Counted from the stretch's first letter, positions 29,416 through 38,666 are shown. The stretch: DNA of 64,000 bases from Variovorax boronicumulans (GCF_019352895.1 NZ_JAAAFX010000014.1:386790-450789); one strand, 5' to 3'. A program made the numbers and translations. The notes: a model not told the origin generated them from the sequence alone.

Positions 29416-31194
29416 ATGGAAATCTCCAAGGCGGAGATCGCTTCCGCGGCAGCCGCGTCTGCAGGCGGCGCATCGCAAGAACTCATGGGCGCAGAGGTGC
29501 TGGTCAAGGCACTTCAGGCCGAAGGCGTTCAGTACATCTGGGGCTACCCCGGCGGTGCGGTTCTCTACATCTACGACGCTTTCTACAAGCAAGACACCAT
29601 TCAGCATGTGCTGGTGCGCCACGAACAGGCGGCCGTGCATGCAGCGGACGGCTATGCGCGTGCGACCGGCGAAGTCGGCGTGGCGCTGGTCACCTCCGGC
29701 CCCGGCCTGACCAATGCGGTCACGGGCATCGCGACGGCCTACATGGACTCGATCCCGATGGTGATCATCTCGGGCCAGGTGCCGACGGCGGCCATCGGGC
29801 TCGACGCGTTCCAGGAATGCGACACGGTCGGCATCACCCGGCCCATCGTCAAGCACAACTTCCTCGTCAAGGATCCCAAGGATCTGGCGATGACGATGAA
29901 GAAGGCCTTCCACATCGCACGCACCGGCCGTCCGGGCCCGGTGGTGGTCGACATCCCGAAGGACGTCTCCTTCAAGAAGGTTCCATACCACGGCTATCCC
30001 GACAAGGTCGAGATGCGTTCGTACAACCCGGTGCGCAAGGGCCACGGCGGCCAGATCCGCAAGGCGCTGCAGCTGCTGCTCAACGCCAAGCGTCCCTACA
30101 TCTACACCGGCGGCGGCGTGCTGCTGAGCAACGCCACGAACGAACTGCGCACGCTGGTCGACATGCTGGGCTACCCGGTCACGAACACGCTGATGGGCCT
30201 GGGCGCCTACCCCGCGAGCGACCGCAAGTTCCTGGGCATGCTGGGGATGCACGGCACCATCGAAGCCAACAACGCGATGCAGAACTGCGACGTGCTGCTG
30301 GCCGTGGGCGCGCGCTTCGACGACCGCGTGATCGGCAACCCCAAGCACTTCGCGCAGAACGAGCGCAAGATCATCCACATCGACATCGATCCGTCGAGCA
30401 TCTCCAAGCGCGTCAAGGTCGACATCCCGATCGTGGGCGACGTCAAGGACGTGCTGACCGAGCTGATCTCGATGATCCGCGAAGCCACGCAGAAGCCCGA
30501 TGCCGGCGCGCTGGCCGACTGGTGGAAGACCATCGAGGCCTGGCGCAGCAAGGACTGCCTCAAGTACGACCGCGGCAACACCGACGTGATCAAGCCGCAG
30601 TACGTGGTCGAGACGCTCTGGAACATGACCAAGGACGCCGATGCCTACATCACGTCCGACGTGGGCCAGCACCAGATGTGGGCCGCGCAGTACTACCGTT
30701 TCGACGAGCCGCGCCGCTGGATCAACTCGGGCGGCCTGGGCACCATGGGCGTGGGCATTCCCTACGCCATGGGCATCAAGCTGGCCAAGCCGGAGTCCGA
30801 GGTGTTCACCATCACCGGCGAAGGCTCGGTGCAGATGTGCATCCAGGAGCTCTCGACCTGCCTGCAGTACAACACGCCGATCAAGATCTGCGCGCTGAAC
30901 AACCGCTACCTCGGCATGGTGCGGCAGTGGCAGGAGATCGAGTACTCGGGTCGCTACAGCCACAGCTACATGGACGCGCTGCCCAACTTCGTGAAGCTGG
31001 CCGAGGCCTATGGCCACGTCGGCATGCTGATCGAGCGGCCGCAGGACGTGGAGCCCGCGCTGCGCGAAGCACGCAAGCTCAAGGACCGCACCGTGTTCAT
31101 GGATTTCCGTACCGACCCCACCGAGAACGTGTTCCCGATGGTCAAGGCCGGGATGGGCATCACCGAGATGCTGCTGGGTTCCGAAGACCTCTGA
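29416..31194 (+). CDS. ilvI: Acetolactate synthase, large (catalytic) subunit
   Basis: Thiamine-diphosphate enzyme that condenses pyruvate with pyruvate or 2-ketobutyrate, the first common step of valine, leucine and isoleucine synthesis. 592 residues: catalytic Glu70 (VRHEQAAVHAADGYA), GYPGGAV at the N-terminus, and the C-terminal diphosphate-binding block which reads GEGSVQM followed by NNRYLGMVRQWQ. The usual GDG is GEG, a conservative change. ATG 29416 is preceded by AAAGG. It is followed by ilvH and ilvC and preceded by a divergent sigma factor gene. ilvB would be an equally valid name. Confidence 0.95.
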   Translation: MEISKAEIASAAAASAGGASQELMGAEVLVKALQAEGVQYIWGYPGGAVLYIYDAFYKQDTIQHVLVRHEQAAVHAADGYARATGEVGVALVTSGPGLTNAVTGIATAYMDSIPMVIISGQVPTAAIGLDAFQECDTVGITRPIVKHNFLVKDPKDLAMTMKKAFHIARTGRPGPVVVDIPKDVSFKKVPYHGYPDKVEMRSYNPVRKGHGGQIRKALQLLLNAKRPYIYTGGGVLLSNATNELRTLVDMLGYPVTNTLMGLGAYPASDRKFLGMLGMHGTIEANNAMQNCDVLLAVGARFDDRVIGNPKHFAQNERKIIHIDIDPSSISKRVKVDIPIVGDVKDVLTELISMIREATQKPDAGALADWWKTIEAWRSKDCLKYDRGNTDVIKPQYVVETLWNMTKDADAYITSDVGQHQMWAAQYYRFDEPRRWINSGGLGTMGVGIPYAMGIKLAKPESEVFTITGEGSVQMCIQELSTCLQYNTPIKICALNNRYLGMVRQWQEIEYSGRYSHSYMDALPNFVKLAEAYGHVGMLIERPQDVEPALREARKLKDRTVFMDFRTDPTENVFPMVKAGMGITEMLLGSEDL

Positions 31195-31315
31195 CCCCAC
31201 GTTCGGGGTCGGCGACGGTCCCGGTTCACTCCACACCTTTCGACGAATCTATTGCCCGCCGAGCCTGCGCATTACCGTGCGCAGGGGAGGGCGGCGAAAA
31301 GAGGAGTTCGCACAC

Positions 31316-31807
31316 ATGAAACACATCATTGCCGTCTTGCTGGAAAACGAGCCCGGTGCTCTTTCCCGCGTCGTGGGCCTGTTCTCGGCCCGCGGATACA
31401 ACATCGAGTCGCTGAGCGTCGCGCCCACCGAGGACCCGAGCCTCTCGCGCATGACCATCGTGACCGCGGGTTCCGATGACGTGATCGAGCAGATCACCAA
31501 GCATCTGAACCGCCTGATCGAAGTGGTCAAGGTGGTCGACCTGACCGAGGGTTCCTACACCGAGCGCGAGCTCATGATGGTGAAGGTGCGCGCGGTCGGC
31601 AAGGAGCGCGAAGAGATGATGCGCATGGCGGAAATCTTCCGCGGTCGCATCATCGACGTCACCGACAAGAGCTACACGATCGAGCTCACCGGCGATCACG
31701 CCAAGAACGATGCCTTCCTCGAGGCCATCGAACGCGGCGCCATTCTCGAGACGGTGCGTACCGGTGCCAGCGGCATCGGGCGTGGCGAGCGCATCCTGCG
31801 CGTCTAG
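31316..31807 (+). CDS. ilvH: Acetolactate synthase, small (regulatory) subunit
   Basis: Activates the large subunit and confers valine feedback inhibition. The 163-residue protein has an N-terminal ACT domain (HIIAVLLENEPGALSRVVGLF, NIESLSVAPTEDPSLSRMT) and the C-terminal regulatory domain (EIFRGRIIDVTDKSYTIELT). It lies 121 bases after the large-subunit gene and 44 bases before ilvC, in the order usual for beta-proteobacteria. ATG 31316 is preceded by a GAGGAG ribosome site. Confidence 0.95.
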   Translation: MKHIIAVLLENEPGALSRVVGLFSARGYNIESLSVAPTEDPSLSRMTIVTAGSDDVIEQITKHLNRLIEVVKVVDLTEGSYTERELMMVKVRAVGKEREEMMRMAEIFRGRIIDVTDKSYTIELTGDHAKNDAFLEAIERGAILETVRTGASGIGRGERILRV

Positions 31808-31851
31808 TTTTCCAGTTCACTCACACCCAACGGATCAACGAAGGAGCAATC

Positions 31852-32868
31852 ATGAAGGTTTATTACGACAAGGACGCCGACCTGAGCCTCATCAAGGGCA
31901 AGACTGTCGCGATCATCGGCTACGGCTCGCAAGGCCACGCACACGCACAGAACCTGAACGACAGCGGCGTGAAGGTCGTGGTCGGTCTGCGCAAGGGCGG
32001 CGCCTCGTGGGACAAGGTCGGCAAGGCCGGCCTGCAGGTCGCCGAAGTGGCCGAAGCGGTCAAGGCCGCCGACATCGTCATGATCCTGCTGCCCGACGAG
32101 CAGATCGCCAACGTCTACAAGAACGACGTCGCGCCCCACATCAAGGAAGGCGCATCGCTGGTCTTCGCGCACGGCTTCAACGTGCACTACGGTTTCGTGC
32201 AGCCGCGCGCCGACCTCGACGTGTGGATGGTCGCCCCGAAGGCCCCGGGCCACACCGTGCGCAGCACCTACACGCAAGGTGGCGGCGTGCCCCACCTCGT
32301 GGCCGTGCACCAGGACAAGAGCGGCAAGGCCCGTGACCTGGCCCTGAGCTACGCCACCGCCAACGGCGGCGGCAAGGCCGGCATCATCGAGACCAACTTC
32401 CGCGAAGAAACCGAGACCGACCTGTTCGGCGAACAAGCGGTTCTGTGCGGCGGCACGGTCGAGCTGATCAAGGCCGGTTTCGAGACGCTGGTGGAAGCCG
32501 GCTACGCGCCCGAAATGGCGTACTTCGAATGCCTGCACGAGCTCAAGCTGATCGTCGACCTGATCTATGAAGGCGGCATCGCCAACATGAACTACTCGAT
32601 CTCGAACAACGCCGAGTACGGCGAGTACGTCACGGGCCCGCGCATCGTGAACGACGAGACCAAGAAGGCCATGAAGAAGGTCCTGCAGGACATCCAGACC
32701 GGCGAATACGCCAAGAGCTTCGTGCTCGAAGCCGCTGCCGGCCAGCCGGTGCTGATCAGCCGCCGTCGCCTGAACGCCGAGCATCAGATCGAAGTCGTCG
32801 GCGAAAAGCTGCGCGCGATGATGCCCTGGATCAAGAAGAACAAGCTGGTCGACCAGACCCGCAACTGA
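31852..32868 (+). CDS. ilvC: Ketol-acid reductoisomerase (NADP+)
   Basis: Isomerises and reduces acetolactate or acetohydroxybutyrate in the second step of branched-chain amino acid synthesis. The 338-residue length and single knotted C-terminal domain mark the class I enzyme. Seen are the NADPH-binding IIGYGSQGHAHAQNL, the catalytic FAHGFNVHYG, the metal-binding ETDLFGEQAVLCGG and ECLHELKLIVDLIYEGG. The start follows AAGGAG. A hairpin terminator ends the ilv transcript shortly after the stop. Confidence 0.97.
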   Translation: MKVYYDKDADLSLIKGKTVAIIGYGSQGHAHAQNLNDSGVKVVVGLRKGGASWDKVGKAGLQVAEVAEAVKAADIVMILLPDEQIANVYKNDVAPHIKEGASLVFAHGFNVHYGFVQPRADLDVWMVAPKAPGHTVRSTYTQGGGVPHLVAVHQDKSGKARDLALSYATANGGGKAGIIETNFREETETDLFGEQAVLCGGTVELIKAGFETLVEAGYAPEMAYFECLHELKLIVDLIYEGGIANMNYSISNNAEYGEYVTGPRIVNDETKKAMKKVLQDIQTGEYAKSFVLEAAAGQPVLISRRRLNAEHQIEVVGEKLRAMMPWIKKNKLVDQTRN

Positions 32869-32888
32869 TCGGACTGCGTCCGCTCGCC

Positions 32889-32914
32889 AAGGCCACCATC
32901 CGGTGGCCTTTTTT
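32889..32914 (+). terminator. Rho-independent terminator after ilvC
   Basis: AAGGCCACC (32889-32897) pairs with GGTGGCCTT (32902-32910) around a 4-base loop, followed by a run of Ts to 32914. It lies 20 bases past the ilvC stop and separates ilv from pssA. Confidence 0.88.
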
Positions 32915-33030
32915 CATGCCAGGCGCACAGGGCGCCTGAACTACACTGCGCGTGATGAATTTCCCCCCTCGTTCCGTCATGATTTCAAAGGCTGAGAAGC
33001 CCTGTGCCACCGCTGCCGGAGGCCGTTTTC

Positions 33031-33855
33031 ATGCATGACGACACGCTCCCCGACGACATCGCGCCGCGCAAGCGCCGCAAGGGCATCTACATCCTGCCCA
33101 ACCTGTTCACGCTGGCGGCGCTGTTTGGTGGCTTCTACTCGGTCGTGATGGCGATGAACGCGCGCTTCGATCTGGCGGCGCTGGGCGTGTTCGCCGCGAT
33201 GATCCTCGACAGCCTCGACGGTCGTGTCGCGCGCATGACCAACACGCAGAGTGCCTTCGGCGAGCAGATGGATTCGCTGTCGGACATGGTGTCGTTCGGT
33301 GCCGCCCCCGCCTTGATCGCCTACGAGTGGTCGCTCAAGGGCCTGGGGCGCTGGGGCTGGATCGCGGCCTTCGTCTACTGCGCCTGTGCGGCACTGCGGC
33401 TGGCGCGCTTCAACGTCAACACCGGCGTGGTCGACAAGCGCTGGTTCCAGGGCCTGCCGTCGCCGGCTGCCGCGGCACTGGTCGCGGGCTTCATCTGGCT
33501 CATGACCGAGTGGGGCAAACGTGGCGGCGAGGTGCTGTACCTCTCGTGGAACCAGATCACCTGGCTCACCTTCGCGTTCACCCTGTACGCCGGCCTGTCG
33601 ATGGTGACCAATGCGCCCTTCTACAGCTTCAAGGACGTGCAGATGAAGAAGAGCGTGCCCTTCGCCGTGATCGTGCTGATCGCGCTGGGCATCGCGGTGA
33701 TCAACATCCATCCGCCGACCGTGCTGTTCGGCGTGTTCGTGGCCTACGGCCTGAGCGGCTTCGTGGTCTACGCCTGGCGCAAGGCCAAGGGCCAGCCGGT
33801 GAGCCTGATCAGTATTTCCACCGACGAGCCCGACGAGCGCGGCCTGCACAAGTAG
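33031..33855 (+). CDS. pssA: CDP-diacylglycerol-serine O-phosphatidyltransferase (phosphatidylserine synthase)
   Basis: Makes phosphatidylserine, the precursor of phosphatidylethanolamine, in the inner membrane. The 274-residue protein has about eight hydrophobic segments and the complete CDP-alcohol phosphotransferase motif DG-x2-AR-x8-G-x3-D-x3-D, seen as DGRVARM ... GEQMDSLSD. It is the membrane type II enzyme of Bacillus and many proteobacteria, not the E. coli type I protein. ATG 33031 is used; a GTG at 33004 would add nine unlikely residues. Lying between ilvC and leuA is the standard order in this bacterial group. Confidence 0.93.
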   Translation: MHDDTLPDDIAPRKRRKGIYILPNLFTLAALFGGFYSVVMAMNARFDLAALGVFAAMILDSLDGRVARMTNTQSAFGEQMDSLSDMVSFGAAPALIAYEWSLKGLGRWGWIAAFVYCACAALRLARFNVNTGVVDKRWFQGLPSPAAAALVAGFIWLMTEWGKRGGEVLYLSWNQITWLTFAFTLYAGLSMVTNAPFYSFKDVQMKKSVPFAVIVLIALGIAVINIHPPTVLFGVFVAYGLSGFVVYAWRKAKGQPVSLISISTDEPDERGLHK

Positions 33856-33883
33856 CCGGGCCTGTGCTACATTCACGGCTTCC

Positions 33884-33937
33884 ATGAACAAGATTTCGCT
33901 GTCCCTACTAGCCATCCCCTTCGGGCGGAGACGGTAG
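33884..33937 (+). CDS. leuL: Leucine leader peptide of the leuA attenuator
   Basis: A 17-codon open frame, MNKISLSLLAIPFGRRR, lies 28 bases after pssA and ends 99 bases before leuA. Three of its codons are leucine (CTG, CTA, CTA) clustered within four positions, two being CTA, a rare codon in so GC-rich a genome. It is followed by a strong hairpin with a T tract. This is the layout of a ribosome-mediated transcription attenuator: ribosome stalling at Leu codons when charged tRNA-Leu is low would favour read-through into leuA. I see no strong ribosome site, only the sequence before ATG 33884. Confidence 0.75.
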   Translation: MNKISLSLLAIPFGRRR

Positions 33938-33958
33938 CGCACGCGCATATCCCTCATC

Positions 33959-33996
33959 ACGGCCCGTTCGCACCAGCAACGGGCCGTTTTGTTTTT
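33959..33996 (+). terminator. Attenuator terminator hairpin of the leu operon
   Basis: ACGGCCCGTT (33959-33968) and AACGGGCCGT (33978-33987) form a perfect 10-bp stem followed by a T-rich tract to 33996. CACCAGCAAC (33971-33980), part of the loop and right arm, can instead pair with GTTGCTGGTG at 34000-34009. CGGGC inside the leader peptide (33922-33926) can pair with the left arm. These alternatives fit an attenuator rather than a simple terminator. Confidence 0.8.
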
Positions 33997-34036
33997 GGGG
34001 TTGCTGGTGGTTCAACCACCCATCGAAAGAATCGTC

Positions 34037-35737
34037 ATGTTGAAGCAACCGCAAGCCAAGTACCGCGCCTTTGCACCGATCGGCCTCAAGGACCGCACCT
34101 GGCCCGACGCCGTTCTGACCAAGGCACCGATCTGGCTGTCGACGGACCTGCGTGACGGCAATCAGGCGCTGGTCGAGCCCATGGACATCGACCGCAAGAT
34201 GCGCATGTTCGAGACCCTGGTGGCGATCGGCTTCAAGGAAATCGAAGTCGGCTTTCCCTCGGCCTCGCAGGTCGAGTTCGACTTCGTGCGCAAGCTGATC
34301 GAGGAAGACCGCATCCCCGACGACGTGACGATCCAGGTGCTGACGCAGGCGCGTGACCACCTCATCGCACGCACCTTCGAGGCCTTGCAGGGCGTCCCGC
34401 GCGCCATCGTGCATCTCTACAACGCCGTGGCGCCGATCATGCGGCGCGTGGTGCTCGGCATGGACGAGGACCAGATCGTCGAACTCGCCAGCACCCATGC
34501 GCGGATGTTCAACGAATGCGCCGCGAAGCAGCCGGGCACGCAGTGGGTCTTCCAGTACTCGCCCGAGATGTTCTCTGGCACCGACGTGGTGTTCTCCAAG
34601 CGGGTGGTCGATGCGGTCACCGCCGTCTGGCAGCCGACACCCGAGCGCAAGTGCATCGTCAACCTGCCGACCACGGTCGAGCATTCCACGCCGAACATCT
34701 TTGCCGACATGATCGAGTGGATGCACCGCCATCTGGAGCGGCGCGATTCGATCATCCTGTGCGTGCATCCGCACAACGACCGCGGCACTGGCACCGCCGC
34801 CGGCGAGCTGGCCCTGATGTCCGGCGCCGAGCGCATCGAAGGCTGCCTGTTCGGCAACGGCGAGCGCACCGGCAACCTCGACCTGGTGAACGTGGCGCTC
34901 AACCTCTACACGCAGGGCGTGTCGCCCGAGCTCGACTTCTCGAACATCGACGAGATCCGCGCCACGGTCGAGCATTGCAACCAGATTCCGGTGCACCCGC
35001 GCCACCCCTACGTCGGCGACCTGGTCTACACCTCGTTCTCCGGTTCGCACCAGGACGCCATCAAGAAGGCCTTCGCGGCGCGCAAGGAAGGCGACATCTG
35101 GGACATGCCCTACCTCCCGATCGACCCGAAGGACGTGGGCCGCAGCTACGAAGCCGTGATCCGCGTCAACAGCCAGTCGGGCAAGGGCGGCATGGCCTAC
35201 CTGCTCGAGAGCGAGTACGGCATCGAGATGCCGCGTCGGCTGCAGATGGAGTTCATGCAGGTCGTGCAGCGGGTGATGGACGTGGCCGGCAAGGAACTGA
35301 CCGCCGCCGATCTCTACGCCCTGTTCGAGCGCGAGTACGGCCTGAAGACCGTGCAGGCCCTGCAGCACCGCGTGCTCGAGGAGCAGGGCGAGGGCGCCGC
35401 TGCCTCGGTGCTTCTGCGCGGCGACCTGCCCTGGGAGGGCGAGATCCGGCCCATCGAAGGCCGTGGCAACGGCCCGATCGACGCCTTCATCCAGGCCCTC
35501 GCGACCACCACCGGCCACGCGATCCGCGTGATCGACTACCACCAGCACGCGATCGGCGCCGGCGCCGACGCGCAGGCCGTGGCCTACCTGGAGCTGCGCA
35601 TCGACCAGCAGACGCTGTTCGGCGTGGGCATCGACGCCAACATCGTCTCGGCCTCGCTCAAGGCGATCGTCTCGGGACTGGAGCGGGCGCGGGCCCAGGG
35701 CGCGGCCAGCGCACAATCGGTGGCTGAGACCGCCTGA
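34037..35737 (+). CDS. leuA: 2-isopropylmalate synthase, long form
   Basis: Condenses acetyl-CoA with 2-ketoisovalerate, the first committed step of leucine synthesis. The 566-residue product starts MLKQPQAKYRAF and has the catalytic TIM-barrel motif LSTDLRDGNQAL, the metal-binding HPHNDRGTG, GNGERTGNLD, and a C-terminal allosteric LeuA dimer domain (about 430-566). This is the long LeuA type found in actinobacteria, fungi and several proteobacteria. ATG 34037 follows a leucine attenuator. A second, different isopropylmalate synthase gene follows 52 bases downstream. Confidence 0.94.
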   Translation: MLKQPQAKYRAFAPIGLKDRTWPDAVLTKAPIWLSTDLRDGNQALVEPMDIDRKMRMFETLVAIGFKEIEVGFPSASQVEFDFVRKLIEEDRIPDDVTIQVLTQARDHLIARTFEALQGVPRAIVHLYNAVAPIMRRVVLGMDEDQIVELASTHARMFNECAAKQPGTQWVFQYSPEMFSGTDVVFSKRVVDAVTAVWQPTPERKCIVNLPTTVEHSTPNIFADMIEWMHRHLERRDSIILCVHPHNDRGTGTAAGELALMSGAERIEGCLFGNGERTGNLDLVNVALNLYTQGVSPELDFSNIDEIRATVEHCNQIPVHPRHPYVGDLVYTSFSGSHQDAIKKAFAARKEGDIWDMPYLPIDPKDVGRSYEAVIRVNSQSGKGGMAYLLESEYGIEMPRRLQMEFMQVVQRVMDVAGKELTAADLYALFEREYGLKTVQALQHRVLEEQGEGAAASVLLRGDLPWEGEIRPIEGRGNGPIDAFIQALATTTGHAIRVIDYHQHAIGAGADAQAVAYLELRIDQQTLFGVGIDANIVSASLKAIVSGLERARAQGAASAQSVAETA

Positions 35738-35789
35738 ACGTGGCCGGCGCCCGGCGCCGGCTCGCCCGCCAGACCCACGGAGATCCACG

Positions 35790-37328
35790 ATGACCGACAA
35801 GCTGATCATTTTCGACACCACCCTGCGTGACGGCGAGCAATCGCCGGGCGCCTCCATGACCAAGGACGAGAAGCTGCGCATCGCCAAGCAGCTCGAGCGG
35901 CTCAAGGTCGACGTCATCGAGGCCGGCTTCCCCGCCAGCTCGAATGGCGACTTCGAGGCGGTGAAGCTGATCGCCGGCGCCATCAAGGACGCCACCATCT
36001 GCGGGCTGTCGCGCGCCAACGACCGCGACATCGCGCGCGCCGCCGAGGCGCTCAAGGGCGCTGCCAGCGGCCGCATCCACACCTTCATCGCCACCTCGCC
36101 GCTGCACATGGAGAAGAAGCTGCGGATGTCGCCCGACGAAGTCTTCGAGCAGGCCAAGCTGTCGGTGCGTTTCGCGCGCAACCTGGTCGGCGACGTCGAG
36201 TTCAGCCCCGAGGACGGCTACCGCAGCGACGTGGACTTCCTGTGCCGCGTGCTCGAGGCGGTGATCGCCGAGGGCGCGACCACCATCAACGTGCCCGACA
36301 CCGTGGGCTACGCGATTCCCGAGCTCTACGGCCACTTCATCAAGACGCTGCGCGAGCGCATCCCGAACAGCGACAAGGCGATCTGGTCGGTGCACTGCCA
36401 CAACGACCTGGGCATGGCGGTGGCGAATTCGCTGGCCGGCGTGAAGATCGGCGGCGCCCGGCAGATCGAATGCACGATCAACGGCCTGGGCGAGCGTGCC
36501 GGCAACTGCTCGCTCGAAGAAGTCGTGATGGCGGTGAAGACGCGCAAGGACTATTTCGGGCTCGAGCTCGGCATCGACACCCAGCACATCCTGGCCGCCA
36601 GCCGCATGGTCAGCCAGACCACCGGCTTCGTGGTGCAGCCGAACAAGGCGGTGGTGGGCGCCAATGCCTTCGCGCACGCCTCGGGCATCCACCAGGACGG
36701 CGTGCTCAAGGCCCGCGACACCTACGAGATCATGCGTGCCGAGGATGTGGGCTGGAGCCACAACAAGATCGTGCTGGGCAAGCTCAGCGGGCGCAACGCC
36801 TTCAAGCAGCGCCTGGTCGAACTGGGCGTGACCATGGAGAGCGAGGCCGACATCAACACCGCCTTCGCCCGCTTCAAGGAACTGGCCGATCGAAAAAGCG
36901 AAATTTTTGACGAAGACATCCTCGCGCTCGTCAGCGACGAGGAGGGGTCGAACGTTGGTGAGCAGTTCGGCTTCGTCTCCCTGGCGCAGCACAGCGAAAC
37001 CGGCGAGCGGCCGCAGGCGCGCGTGGTCTTCACGGTCCAAGGCCGGGAAGTCACGGGTACGTCCGATGGCAACGGCCCGGTCGATGCCTCGCTCAAGGCC
37101 ATCGAGAGTCACGTGAAAAGCGGGGCGGAAATGGTGCTTTATTCGGTGAATGCGATCAGCGGATCGACCGAAAGTCAGGGGGAGGTCACGGTTCGGCTGC
37201 AAAACGCCGGCCGGGTCGTCAACGGCGTCGGGGCGGATCCCGACATCGTGGTGGCTTCTGCCAAGGCTTATTTGAGTGCGCTCAACAAGTTACAGAGCCA
37301 AGCTGAGAGAGTGGCAGCGCAAGGTTAG
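35790..37328 (+). CDS. leuA: 2-isopropylmalate synthase, short bacterial form
   Basis: The same reaction as the preceding gene but from the other sequence branch of the family. The 512-residue protein has FDTTLRDGEQSPGASM, VHCHNDLGMAVANS, NGLGERAGNCSLEEV and the HASGIHQDG motif, and ends with a regulatory dimer domain that probably binds leucine (EFGFVSLAQH-like start to end). Having both forms in tandem is unusual: they may differ in feedback control or in chain-length preference. Citramalate synthase is a possible alternative role for one of them, although the motifs favour isopropylmalate synthase. Confidence 0.93.
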   Translation: MTDKLIIFDTTLRDGEQSPGASMTKDEKLRIAKQLERLKVDVIEAGFPASSNGDFEAVKLIAGAIKDATICGLSRANDRDIARAAEALKGAASGRIHTFIATSPLHMEKKLRMSPDEVFEQAKLSVRFARNLVGDVEFSPEDGYRSDVDFLCRVLEAVIAEGATTINVPDTVGYAIPELYGHFIKTLRERIPNSDKAIWSVHCHNDLGMAVANSLAGVKIGGARQIECTINGLGERAGNCSLEEVVMAVKTRKDYFGLELGIDTQHILAASRMVSQTTGFVVQPNKAVVGANAFAHASGIHQDGVLKARDTYEIMRAEDVGWSHNKIVLGKLSGRNAFKQRLVELGVTMESEADINTAFARFKELADRKSEIFDEDILALVSDEEGSNVGEQFGFVSLAQHSETGERPQARVVFTVQGREVTGTSDGNGPVDASLKAIESHVKSGAEMVLYSVNAISGSTESQGEVTVRLQNAGRVVNGVGADPDIVVASAKAYLSALNKLQSQAERVAAQG

Positions 37329-37365
37329 GTTGTAGAGCGATCCTTTTGTTTCGAGTGAAGAAAAG

Positions 37366-37397
37366 GGCGCAAGTAACTGTTATTGCGCGCTTTTTTT
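37366..37397 (+). terminator. Rho-independent terminator after the leuA pair
   Basis: GCGCAA (37367-37372) pairs with TTGCGC (37383-37388), followed after two bases by seven Ts (37391-37397). It lies about 40 bases after the second isopropylmalate synthase gene. Confidence 0.75.
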
Positions 37398-37442
37398 GAT
37401 TTCGATACACTGCGGGTCCTTGTCGCCGCTGGAGATTCCTTG

Positions 37443-38597
37443 ATGCCCGAAGCCCGTTCCCACCGAGTTTCACCCCAGCGTTTTCGCGCGGCCCTCCGTT
37501 TCGTCACTGCAGCCCTGTGCGCGGCCGCCTTTCTGGCGCCTGCGGCACATGCCGCCGCCAAGCGCCCGGTCGCGGCGAAGAAGACCCAATCCACGGCCGA
37601 CACCAACAAGCGCAAGGCCGCCCAGCGGACCGCGAAGGCCGTGCCTGCCAAGGCCGAGCGCGCCGTGCGCGGCGGCAAGAACGTGGTGGCCACGATCCGC
37701 AAGCAGAACGGCAAGACGGTCGTGGCGGTGCAGCGGCGTTCGGTGGTGCGCGTGGCCGAGCCGGCACGCCTGTCCTACGGCCAGCTCGCGGGCCTGCACA
37801 GCACCAGCGATGCCCTCGACCTGAAGTCGAGCGCCGTGCTGGTGATCGACCAGGACACGCGCGAAGTGCTGTTCAGCAAGAACGACCACGCGGTGCTGCC
37901 CATTGCGTCGCTGACCAAGCTCATGACCGGCCTGCTGGTGAGCGAGGCGCACCTGCCGATGGACGAACTGATCACCATCACCCAGGACGACGTCGACACC
38001 GAAAAGGGCAGCAGCTCGCGCCTGCGCATCGGCGCGACCTTGTCGCGTGGCGAACTGCTGCACCTGGCCCTGATGTCCAGCGAGAACCGTGCAGCGCATG
38101 CGCTGGGTCGCACCTATCCGGGCGGCCTCGCGACCTTCGTGAGCATGATGAATGCCAAGGCCAACCAGCTCGGCATGAAGGACACCCGCTACGTCGAGCC
38201 CACCGGCCTGTCGAGCCGCAACCAGTCGAGTGCGCAGGACCTGGCGCTGCTGGTCAATGTGGCATCCGCCAATGCCACGGTGCGCGAGCTGTCGACCTCG
38301 CCAGGCTACCAGGTCGAAGTCGGCAATCGCATGCTGCAGTACACGACCACCAACCGGCTGGTGAAGAACCCCGAATGGGAAATCGGCCTGCAGAAGACGG
38401 GCTACATCTCCGAAGCCGGCCAGTGCCTGGTGATGCAGACGCGCATCGCGGGCCGCAAGCTGATCATGGTGTTCCTGGACTCGGCCGGCAAGTTGAGCCG
38501 GATCGGCGACGCCGAGCGCGTGCGTCGCTGGGTCGAGGCCAAGCACATGATGTCGCCGTCGATGCAGGCTGCTGCGCAGCACATGGCAGGGGACTGA
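37443..38597 (+). CDS. pbpG: D-alanyl-D-alanine endopeptidase (PBP7/PbpG type)
   Basis: A periplasmic serine peptidase of the S11 family that trims or cleaves peptidoglycan cross-links. The 384-residue protein has a signal peptide (cleaved near AHAAA), a long Lys/Arg/Ala-rich region (about 40-105), and the catalytic motifs S-x-x-K (ASLTKLM), S-x-N (SSENRAAH) and K-T-G (QKTGYISEAG). The basic N-terminal extension is longer than in E. coli PBP7 and could bind polyanions of the wall or membrane. The frame can extend upstream to 37383 but ATG 37443 gives the signal peptide. Confidence 0.9.
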   Translation: MPEARSHRVSPQRFRAALRFVTAALCAAAFLAPAAHAAAKRPVAAKKTQSTADTNKRKAAQRTAKAVPAKAERAVRGGKNVVATIRKQNGKTVVAVQRRSVVRVAEPARLSYGQLAGLHSTSDALDLKSSAVLVIDQDTREVLFSKNDHAVLPIASLTKLMTGLLVSEAHLPMDELITITQDDVDTEKGSSSRLRIGATLSRGELLHLALMSSENRAAHALGRTYPGGLATFVSMMNAKANQLGMKDTRYVEPTGLSSRNQSSAQDLALLVNVASANATVRELSTSPGYQVEVGNRMLQYTTTNRLVKNPEWEIGLQKTGYISEAGQCLVMQTRIAGRKLIMVFLDSAGKLSRIGDAERVRRWVEAKHMMSPSMQAAAQHMAGD

Positions 38598-38601
38598 CCC
38601 A

Positions 38602-38666
38602 CCCCCGAAGCGCCTGCGGCGCTTCCCCCTCAAGGGGGCGACACCAGCAGCCCGGCAAAGCCGGTT
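38602..38666 (-). repeat. Intergenic palindromic repeat, copy 2
   Basis: The inverted copy of the element at 4944-4990, located just after the pbpG stop. It contains the hairpins GAAGCGCCTGCGGCGCTTC (38607-38625), CCCCCTCAAGGGGG and CCGGCAAAGCCGG. Both copies stand next to 3' ends of genes; here the next gene, the IclR regulator, is convergent. A bidirectional terminator or transcript-end function is plausible. Confidence 0.7.
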
